Source: Histomonas meleagridis (lineage: Eukaryota; Parabasalia; Tritrichomonadida; Dientamoebidae). Taken from it: DNA of 64,000 nt. Positions 56,974 to 64,000 of the stretch are shown here, piece after piece. Both the position numbers and the translations under genes were made by a program. Position 1 is the stretch's first letter. The number at the start of each line of letters is the position of its first letter. The stretch lies in NCBI GenBank assembly GCA_020186115.1, contig WSYJ01000052.1, positions 124,001-188,000 of the forward strand, in the 5' to 3' direction. Under the pieces are notes generated by a model that was not told the origin of the DNA, searched no databases, and saw nothing but the letters and a program-made list of their open reading frames with translations.

Positions 56974-58510
56974 CATTTTCGTCATTTTCATTATATGCAA
57001 CTTCTCCATTCATAGCCTTAATTACATAATCGATTTGATTCTTCATCTGTTGGTCGTCGTTTGAATTATTTTTCATTTGTTCAAATACTAATTGTAATCC
57101 AATGCTTTTTGCTTTTTCTCTAATTCGTTGATCCTTAATAAACAATTCGGATAATGCTGCATTAGCATAACTTCGAATTTGTGTCGAGTTACAACTTGAT
57201 AATTCAGTTAATATTGTTAACATATTATTATTATTTTCGATACATTTGTCAATTGCTTCTTTCCGCATACATAAATTCATTACAAGAGCTGAAGTGTAAT
57301 CATTGGTATAGTCACTATAACGACTAATATCAGAGAGGATTTTTAATGACGAATCTAATATTCCTTCTTTTATCATATATGGCTTAGATTCTTGGATTAG
57401 ACTGATCTTTTGTAAGGTGCCAACACAATTCATTAAGTCGCTTGAATCATCTTCGTTCAAAATTGGTAATAAAAGTTGATTTATGTTTTTGTTTTGAAAT
57501 AAATATCGTCGGCCTGGTGGATCTGTTGCCAAAATGTTCATTAATCGTAAAGCATATGCACGTGTTGGAATATTTTTTGATGTTATCAACATAGAGATTG
57601 TATCATTTTTAATATCAAATATATCTCCGTTAATTAACTCACTAAAAAAGCGTTTCGCATGTTCAGATGGTGAACGTGTAATACGTTGAACACAAGCTTT
57701 AAGTAGAGGGGCCGATAGCTCTGGATTTTTGAGATCGCGAGATAAACTTTTGAAATCGAGTGGCAAAAAATCGGTTATTGCTGTGAATTTGATGTCGTCG
57801 CCAGGATAAACTCCAATTCGACCATATAATGCATTAATATAGTCTCGATCGGGTGGCTCGCCATTTAGTGAACGATGAAGCGCGTCTGCAAATTCTAAAG
57901 TGATAGAAAAAAGATCGGAATCAGAAGATATAATATTATCAGGTGGAGAATTAAGAGATGTAATAAGAGATGGCATTTGAGTGGAGGACAACTGTTGATC
58001 TAAAAAAGTGGTAAGACGCTTGCTTAATTCATCATACCATTTAATGGTAAAAATATGTTTGAAAGAAGGATGCTCAGATGGATTGGGTATATAAGGAAGT
58101 GCATAAAAAGGAAGAAATTCTGTAGATTGGCTAAGATCAGAATGATGTGTATCAAGAAATTCTTTGAATTTTTGGAGAGAATCTGTAATATCCCCAAACT
58201 TTACTCTATTGGCTGGATGTAAGGGGAAAACTGCAAAAAATACTTCGCATAAAAATAAGATTTTTTGTGCATTTGAATTAGGCGGAGTAGACCATTTGGA
58301 ATTCCAAAGACTACGAAATTTTTCGACATCGCCTGTGGCTAAACAGTTCAACATGGTTTTCTTAAAGTCTTTAATTGAATTTGCCCTTCTTTTAAAAATT
58401 TCTCCTAATGATGGACATGATAATCTTTCTGTTTGAAATGTAGCATATGTTTTATTCATTCCGCAATATTGAAGAAAATCTGCAACTGCATCAAAAACAT
58501 TCGCACACAT
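56777..58510 (-). CDS. ARMC9: ARMC9-like LisH/armadillo protein
   Basis: 577 residues, ATG 58510. An N-terminal LisH-like helix pair (VFDAVADFLQYCGMNKTYATFQTE, 5-28) leads to a helical N-terminal domain and, from about 280, armadillo repeats. The stretch TRAYALRLMNILATDPPGRRYLFQN, then GTLQKISLIQESKPYMIKEGIL, YTNDYTSALVMNLCMRKEAI and QIRSYANAALSELFIKDQRIREKA follows animal ARMC9 block by block. The tail is acidic. ARMC9 is a basal-body and ciliary-tip protein; trichomonads have several flagella, so the role is plausible. Confidence 0.8.
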   Translation of the reverse strand: MCANVFDAVADFLQYCGMNKTYATFQTERLSCPSLGEIFKRRANSIKDFKKTMLNCLATGDVEKFRSLWNSKWSTPPNSNAQKILFLCEVFFAVFPLHPANRVKFGDITDSLQKFKEFLDTHHSDLSQSTEFLPFYALPYIPNPSEHPSFKHIFTIKWYDELSKRLTTFLDQQLSSTQMPSLITSLNSPPDNIISSDSDLFSITLEFADALHRSLNGEPPDRDYINALYGRIGVYPGDDIKFTAITDFLPLDFKSLSRDLKNPELSAPLLKACVQRITRSPSEHAKRFFSELINGDIFDIKNDTISMLITSKNIPTRAYALRLMNILATDPPGRRYLFQNKNINQLLLPILNEDDSSDLMNCVGTLQKISLIQESKPYMIKEGILDSSLKILSDISRYSDYTNDYTSALVMNLCMRKEAIDKCIENNNNMLTILTELSSCNSTQIRSYANAALSELFIKDQRIREKAKSIGLQLVFEQMKNNSNDDQQMKNQIDYVIKAMNGEVAYNENDENVNNEEEDNIENVNSYDEVGDERWDFELEGEELLSKYVICNKKENEKEKEIANDSMKLKVEINAEK

Positions 58511-59521
58511 ATATAGTACAGCCTGATGTTGGAAGTGTGGAGTTTAGAGTAAAAATTCGTTATTTCCCAAAAATGTTTGAATATGAAATAATCGTTTAAA
58601 TTTAACATTGAAATAATTTAACGTCTTTTGTGCAAATTTCCAATCACTTCAGTTTTTGAATATAAATCCGATGATTTTTCATTCATTCAATTCTATTGGG
58701 AAACTTTTCTGTATATGAGGTGCCCTATTGTTTTCAAGAACTACTTTTTTTAAGATGAATTAGATCTACTAGTTGAAAGATGAAATGTTTTTGATTTGGT
58801 TAAATATGAATTTGATTTCTTAAATTTTCCTTGATATCTTAGAATAGAATGTAAAAAATTCTGAAAATTTTAAAAGAACATCCTCGGTTGTCCAATTTCC
58901 ATGTGATTTTGAGCAAGTGAAGATAATATTCGTGATTACAACAAGTATCTGATGATAAATATTTTAATATGTTATATAAAATCATGACGAATATGCGTCG
59001 TATAATGAATAGTTTAAATTAATAATTACATAAAAAATTTAAAATAAGATATTGAGATTTCAATAACGGAAAAAGAATATCGTTCTATAAACACAATTTA
59101 AGAATCATTACAACTATTAAATTCTAAGTTTAAAAATTGCCAAAGAAAATTTAGCTTTATCTTTATAAAAAAAAGTCGATAAAAATAAAGGAAAGAAATA
59201 AAAATCAAAGGTCGAGAATAGATTTTTTTAATGGAAAAATTATTTAAATTAATAATTGATGGAGCTCTCCGGTTGACATGATATAGGGAAAAAATGGCAA
59301 GCGCTTCATTCAGGCTTGATTTTTTTCCCTATATCATGTCAACACACAATCGAGAAAGGAACAAAGTGCATAAGTAAATCCTCAATTTCGAAGATTATTA
59401 AACTTTTTCCATAATAAAGTTTTGAGTAGTTTGAAAACATAAAAAAATGCACTTCAACAAACGCTCTCTAATGACATCTAAACTAAATTTAAATAAAAAG
59501 ATCAAAAGTTTAACTTTTATT
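58511..59521. other. Intergenic with a long hairpin
   Basis: 1011 bp between the start of the ARMC9-like gene and the 3' end of the next minus-strand gene. Apart from the hairpin at 59272-59343 I see no gene. Confidence 0.5.
59272..59343. repeat. 72-bp hairpin, 23-bp perfect stem
   Basis: The arm at 59272-59294 is the exact reverse complement of 59321-59343. Inside the stem, CAAGC and GCTTG can add five more pairs around an 11-nt loop. The arms are not low-complexity. It lies about 180 bp past the 3' end of the seven-TM gene and could be a structured RNA, a precursor hairpin or a MITE footprint. Confidence 0.85.
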
Positions 59522-60811
59522 TTACATCTTTTCACCTTTTATTAGTTCATTATCAGCACGATTTGTACCATCTGCTGCTTGACTTACAGGTGTGTCTACA
59601 TACAGCAACACGAATGTCACCAAGTTTGCTTCGAGTATATAGAAGATATCTGCTGCCATTGATACTCCGACCATTTCTTGTCCGACGAATAGCCTCGAAA
59701 AGAACGCAACGATTTGTGTTGCTTCGAGCGAACAAAATGTGAATGCAATGATTAACATTGGCAACAATTTCTCGAATTGTAATTTAATGAATCCGTAAAC
59801 GAATCCAAAAATTATTGATCCGTGATAAAGCAAAAATAATATCACAAGAACAACTACAAATGCTGTATGATCTTTTCGATATAACGCAAATGTAGCAAGC
59901 GGATTTCCACTTGTGACAGTGAATTGTAATATTAAAAGAATTAAAATGAATAATATAACACAGATGTAGATGACTTTGTTCTTATAGATCTTCTTGGCAG
60001 GATTTCGAGCACGTACACTAAAGAAGGCAAAGGCATAGAGGACAAAGAACGCATGGAAAATTTGTGGGGCCATATCGAAGATGCGCGAAAATGATGAAAA
60101 ACCAAAATGTTGACAGAGAAGCCATGGACCATCGACAACTATGAGGACTCCGGAGAGGATAATGACGAGCCAGTGATCGAGATGAGCTGGGCGAACTCGT
60201 TTGGAGATTATGAATACTAATAAAAGTGAAACAATAACAGTATAAATGGATATAAACACAATGCCAGTGATGGTGAGTGATTGGCCAATAGAAATGGATG
60301 TAACAATGATGTCTTGGAGTTCTGAATGTGAAACAGTGGCTTCGGCTGAGATGGTAATACTGTTGAAATTGATTCGGGAAAAGGTAAGGAAATGTTCCGG
60401 TGTGAACCCTGTAATAACACCGGATTTAACAGAAAAAGTAAAAACTTCATCAATTGGAATAGATGTAATTTCGGCAAGAGCATAATCAAGAAGAGTAGCA
60501 GTGCCTTTGAGTGTAAGTTCAATGTTACGGTCAACGCTTGATTGAGTAAAGGTTGGAACAAATGTGAAAATGGCTGTAGAAGACATTGATGTATAGCCAT
60601 CGAATTGAAGACGAATATCAAGCTTATTGAGTGCAGTTGCAGTTGGAATACTGTGGCCAGTTTTAACAATTGTTGGTGTAGGAGCAAATGATACAATGAT
60701 TGATAGTAATGTTACTAAAGCCCAAACAATTAAAACACTAAAGGCACGACGTTTAGTCATCAATGTTAACTGGGTTTCTGTTGTGGTAGCATCAGGAATT
60801 GGTCCAATCAT
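59522..60811 (-). CDS. Seven-TM protein with lumenal beta domain, Wntless/TMEM181-like
   Basis: 429 residues, ATG 60811. A short cytosolic N-terminus, then a signal-anchor helix (AFSVLIVWALVTLLSIIVSF, about 23-42), a 140-residue lumenal beta-rich domain (about 45-185), and seven helices (about 190-410). The YTVIVSLLLVFIISKRVRP, VDGPWLLCQHFGFSSF and IFHAFFVLYAFAFFSVRARN segments give the layout of Wntless and TMEM181 in the GOST superfamily. The tail is short (ADGTNRADNELIKGEKM). These proteins ferry or sense lipid-modified cargo in the secretory path. Cargo here is unknown. Confidence 0.7.
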   Translation of the reverse strand: MIGPIPDATTTETQLTLMTKRRAFSVLIVWALVTLLSIIVSFAPTPTIVKTGHSIPTATALNKLDIRLQFDGYTSMSSTAIFTFVPTFTQSSVDRNIELTLKGTATLLDYALAEITSIPIDEVFTFSVKSGVITGFTPEHFLTFSRINFNSITISAEATVSHSELQDIIVTSISIGQSLTITGIVFISIYTVIVSLLLVFIISKRVRPAHLDHWLVIILSGVLIVVDGPWLLCQHFGFSSFSRIFDMAPQIFHAFFVLYAFAFFSVRARNPAKKIYKNKVIYICVILFILILLILQFTVTSGNPLATFALYRKDHTAFVVVLVILFLLYHGSIIFGFVYGFIKLQFEKLLPMLIIAFTFCSLEATQIVAFFSRLFVGQEMVGVSMAADIFYILEANLVTFVLLYVDTPVSQAADGTNRADNELIKGEKM

Positions 60812-60994
60812 TGTTCCAGATTTGTTTGTAGCGTATGAGGAAAAAATTATAGAATTTTTATGTGAGGTGAAACGTTAATTGTAAACTTTTCATTTTTTTA
60901 TTAATAAAAATGAATTTTTTGTTATACAGAATCAAAAATATTATATAATAATATTGACACAAAACTTATTATTTTAAGTATAGTTTTAATCAGA

Positions 60995-62095
60995 TTATTC
61001 ATTAAGGATATTTTGTAATTCTGCAGATTCCGCTGATTTCTTTTTCTGACTTCTCTTCTGTCTTTCTTGTATCAATGTTTCAATCATCAATGCCAACGCA
61101 AATGAACCGGACAAAAATCCGGCGGTTGATGTGATGAATTGTGCAAACGAATGTGACTTCGCTGTGATTCTCACAGTCGTAGGGGAGAACCTATAGAAGA
61201 AGTATATTCCTGGCGCTCTTCCGATGGCCGGAGAATTTTCTCTTTGAACGATATATTCAAATCCGCGATTCATAAACACGCCATCCTTATAATATATTAC
61301 AGGAGTAACCATTAAGTTGTACCTGTAGACGTATGCATCATTAGGATTTTGTTTAACTTGAATTCCACGTAATGGATTTCGAGCCGTTGGGATTTTGGGA
61401 CCAAATCGAACATGATTTATGATATGGGATAGGTCTATATGTGGAAGCTGAACGGATAAGTCATGTTGATGTGTTGGTGAATTTGGAATATTTCGACCGG
61501 GTGCAATATGCATGTTACCTGTGACTCGATTTACACTCACTTTGCCTCGGATGTGACATTTTTCGTATTTGGAAACTTTTTGTTCAGGCTTTTGTTGATT
61601 ACATTGCGGCCATTTTTCAGGTGTAGCACGAAGTCCACGGAATTTATGAAGAAGAATAAGTTGTTCACAACTGTTACAACAATATGAATCAGGTAATAGA
61701 CCATAACAAGGATAACATTCGGATTGAACAGACTCATTTGCTATACCTATAAATTTTCCATCTTTACCAATACGACGGAGTTGTGCTGTACTGTTGATGT
61801 TAAGTTGTGAAAAGCCAAGTGCATCAATAGCATCAAGATGTAAAAAGTAACATGGAAGATTAACAAGAACATTAACTGAAATATTAACAAAGTCATGACC
61901 ACTGACAAGAGATTTGTCTACTGTTAGATCGCGATAAATATTTGGAGTTATGAACCTGACTAATTTAATGAGAAAATATATGGAACCAAATGTTGATAAG
62001 AAGAATGAAAGTAACGCACCACTGAACGTTTTAAGTTTAAGGTCTTCATTATCAAATTTATCGAAAATATCAATTGATTTGAGGAAATTTTTCAT
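60995..62095 (-). CDS. ERGIC3: ERGIC3/Erv46-like ER-Golgi cargo receptor
   Basis: 366 residues, ATG 62095. N-terminal cytosolic DIFDKFDNEDLKLKTFSGALLSF, a first transmembrane helix (about 28-48), a large lumenal domain and a second helix near the C-terminus (about 330-350). The opening of the lumenal domain (RDLTVDKSLVSGHDFVNISVNV), FLHLDAIDALGFSQLNI, the cysteine cluster CYPCYGLLPDSYCCNSCEQL and the GCHI-like CHIRGKVSVNRVTGNMHIAPG block with the following histidines all match Erv46. It cycles in COPII/COPI vesicles to return leaked ER proteins. The cysteine cluster specific to Erv46 (CCxxC) is intact. Confidence 0.93.
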   Translation of the reverse strand: MKNFLKSIDIFDKFDNEDLKLKTFSGALLSFFLSTFGSIYFLIKLVRFITPNIYRDLTVDKSLVSGHDFVNISVNVLVNLPCYFLHLDAIDALGFSQLNINSTAQLRRIGKDGKFIGIANESVQSECYPCYGLLPDSYCCNSCEQLILLHKFRGLRATPEKWPQCNQQKPEQKVSKYEKCHIRGKVSVNRVTGNMHIAPGRNIPNSPTHQHDLSVQLPHIDLSHIINHVRFGPKIPTARNPLRGIQVKQNPNDAYVYRYNLMVTPVIYYKDGVFMNRGFEYIVQRENSPAIGRAPGIYFFYRFSPTTVRITAKSHSFAQFITSTAGFLSGSFALALMIETLIQERQKRSQKKKSAESAELQNILNE

Positions 62096-62415
62096 GAATT
62101 TTATAAACAGTCTGACTTGTTGCCACTTTTTAATTTATGATATAAATGTAATCAAGCAAATATAAGTCAAAGCATAATGTTTATTGATAAAATACCATCT
62201 CTTAATAAAAAGTAACCAAAGGATTTAAGCATTTCATATTTTTAAAAATAATTAAATTTTAAACAATTAAAAATAATTTTGATTTAAACTATATGTTTAT
62301 CCTTTATCATCAAATTTATTATTGTTTGTTACTAGAAAAGCAGAAAATTAAGTAAATGATTTCATTTTATTTTGGATTCTCATCACTGTGACATTTGATA
62401 TGAAATTCAATTTGG
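62096..62415. other. Intergenic, divergent promoters
   Basis: 320 bp, AT-rich. An out-of-frame ATG at 62400 opens an eight-codon frame that ends at a TGA overlapping the start of the next gene; whether it is in the mRNA depends on the unknown start site. CTCATCACTGTG at about 62380 is initiator-like. Confidence 0.4.
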
Positions 62416-64000
62416 ATGGAGTTTGAGAGGATACAATTAAACGAAATATGGTCAGATTTCACATTAGCTTCACCTTTAGAAGAAGCATCAACCACAGTTG
62501 AAAAAATCTTTAACGAATGGAAAACCCCATCACCCAACATGCGAAAATCACGATTTGGATATCAAGGCCAATATTTTTCACTAGTGTATGTACCATCCGA
62601 CTTCGAAACCATTTCTAAGCCACAAGAGCGACTTATTTTTCCCACGAATACCGTTGACATCATTCGATCAATTTTCAAGCAAAATTCCTCATTTGTTTAC
62701 ATTTACTCAGGTGATGAAAAGAACAACAAAATCCAAAGTAAGCAAATATCCGTTATTTTATCCATTATTACACCAGCAGCTAATTCCTCTGAATTCCAAA
62801 TTCCAGTTTTCATTCAAATCTCCGAATCCAAATACACCACTTTCACTGGGTTTTCACTTATCAATGGCATTCATACATTTTATTCCAGTCGAACTGAGTG
62901 GCGAAATTTATCAGAGATATCTGATTTCAATTCTATCACAGAACTCTTTAAGTCAACGTTTCTTTCACCACCAACAGATATTCATTCCAGTGTACGTCTT
63001 CAATTTAAGTTTGACGAATATCCAACAATCAATAAGCCATCGCATTACACCTATTCCAACTATTTTTCGGTCTGTACAAATGATCCAATTCAAGAGTACC
63101 GTATCATCAGTGACATACAGAGTATTAATGATTCGCCATTAGATTCAACCAATTTATGTATTTGTATCAAACGATTTATAGAAACATATCCCGAAGCAAA
63201 TACGCATTTCTTTGTCTCGTTAGCAAAGAAAAGCCTCAAGTATACATCGTGGCATGAAATTATTCAAGATACGGAAACTAATGATGATGAAATCAAATTG
63301 GTAAAAGATTTGTTTGATCCGAATTTGTACCCAAAAACACTTAACAATGAAACTTGCCAAGTTAAAGCGGCACCACCAGATTCACTTTTAAGCAATTTAA
63401 CGAAACTTTTAGGAAATTGCAAATCATTAAAAAACTTCGGAATCATTTGGACCGAGTTTTTAAGGCTAATTCGGTATCATTATGAGCACAAAATGTTAAT
63501 TCCGGGCGTTGATGTGAATGGACCAAATTATAATTATTGTTTAATATATCAAAAATTACAAATGATAAATTACTGTATAAACGAGCCGAACAACAGTAAA
63601 AGTGTTGGAAATGATGAAAATAACAAAGAAGAGAAATATTTGTTAAATGGCGAAAAAATGATTTTCCCTGAATCAAAACCAATTTTCATAAAAACTGAAG
63701 ATCAAATTCTAGAATCGGAATTGTTACTATCTAAGAATGATGACCGTAAAGAACGAGCGTTATTACAAAGTCAACAATTACGGTATGATATGATATCATT
63801 TAAACGATGTAATAAAAATTCGGAATTTTCCGATTTTATATATTGGTATTCGCCCAATGATTTCAACCCAACAACGAAAGAGTTATCTAATCGTATGAAA
63901 GATAATTCGGAAGATAACATATGGTTACAAATTTGGAATTCTGTTACAGTTAATGATAATTTCGATATATTTAATCCAGTTGAACAATCGGAACTTGCGA
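62416..64000 (+). CDS. RAB3GAP1: Rab3 GTPase-activating protein catalytic subunit-like (partial, runs off the window)
   Basis: ATG 62416 (MEFERIQLNEIWSDFTLASP), open for 528 codons to the window edge. Family blocks in order: the N-terminal DFTLASPLEEASTTVEKIFNEW, the beta-rich QIPVFIQISESKYTTFTGF, then NFGIIWTEFLRLIRYHYEHK with MLIPGV, CLIYQKLQMINYCI, FPESKPIFI, and SEFSDFIYWYSPNDF followed by LSNRMKDNSEDNIWLQIWNS. These track human RAB3GAP1 closely. The catalytic Arg region lies beyond the window. With RAB3GAP2 the protein acts on Rab3 as GAP and on Rab18 as exchange factor at the ER. Shorter frames in other phases here are shadows. Confidence 0.92.
   Translation, partial: MEFERIQLNEIWSDFTLASPLEEASTTVEKIFNEWKTPSPNMRKSRFGYQGQYFSLVYVPSDFETISKPQERLIFPTNTVDIIRSIFKQNSSFVYIYSGDEKNNKIQSKQISVILSIITPAANSSEFQIPVFIQISESKYTTFTGFSLINGIHTFYSSRTEWRNLSEISDFNSITELFKSTFLSPPTDIHSSVRLQFKFDEYPTINKPSHYTYSNYFSVCTNDPIQEYRIISDIQSINDSPLDSTNLCICIKRFIETYPEANTHFFVSLAKKSLKYTSWHEIIQDTETNDDEIKLVKDLFDPNLYPKTLNNETCQVKAAPPDSLLSNLTKLLGNCKSLKNFGIIWTEFLRLIRYHYEHKMLIPGVDVNGPNYNYCLIYQKLQMINYCINEPNNSKSVGNDENNKEEKYLLNGEKMIFPESKPIFIKTEDQILESELLLSKNDDRKERALLQSQQLRYDMISFKRCNKNSEFSDFIYWYSPNDFNPTTKELSNRMKDNSEDNIWLQIWNSVTVNDNFDIFNPVEQSELA

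Noticed and set aside
62588..63142. 184-codon frame in another phase
   Set aside because: Lies wholly inside the RAB3GAP1 reading frame, which shows clear family similarity.

Overview
The window looks like nuclear DNA of a parabasalid (trichomonad) protist, most like Tritrichomonas or Trichomonas. Genes are compact, mostly intronless and AT-rich, with very short intergenic leaders. The gene set is eukaryotic (eS10, TAF10, CLASP, ERGIC3/Erv46, CK2, heterotrimeric G alpha, RAB3GAP1, TMEM43, ARMC9). It also carries two families typical of trichomonads: BspA-like leucine-rich surface proteins and DUF3447/ankyrin genes. The species is inferred from gene content only.

Layout. 0-18 kb: nucleotide-sugar/PAPS-type transporter, ribosomal protein eS10, AAAP amino-acid transporter, a helical-repeat protein divergent from a CPSF_A-family protein (62 bp between them), TMEM43-like protein, an acidic-tailed unknown, an RRM protein, an ARM-repeat protein, a small ankyrin relic, a WD40 protein and a 29-bp minisatellite. 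18-24 kb: CK2 alpha, an ecto-ADP-ribosyltransferase-like protein, and a DUF3447-ankyrin locus in which every ankyrin unit is separated by an AT-rich spacer of exactly 75 or 92 nt; two relics of the same family lie nearby. 24-40 kb: a giant BspA-like protein with an unusually large C-terminal cytoplasmic region, an LRR protein, an ATCGAT-rich palindromic region, a seven-TM protein, a BAR protein, a degenerate acyl-CoA-synthetase-like protein and a frameshifted second BspA-like gene. 40-64 kb: TMEM33-like protein, TAF10, CLASP, serine-rich surface protein, coiled-coil protein, ankyrin protein, tRNA-Val, Tup1-like WD40 protein, G alpha, SCP-type phosphatase, CIPK-like kinase with a NAF motif, ARMC9-like protein, second seven-TM protein, ERGIC3/Erv46 and the first 528 codons of RAB3GAP1.

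The genes do not form operons. Functional themes are membrane traffic (Erv46, RAB3GAP1, seven-TM GOST-like proteins, BAR), signalling (G alpha, CK2, CIPK-like kinase, SCP phosphatase), cytoskeleton/flagellum (CLASP, ARMC9) and cell-surface or host-contact proteins (two BspA-like, serine-rich, ADP-ribosyltransferase-like). A Myb-site-like ACCGTT(T/A) element recurs 10-90 nt upstream of many start codons. Several long reading frames begin without an ATG; where a later ATG fits the family and promoter I moved the start, and where none exists I say so.
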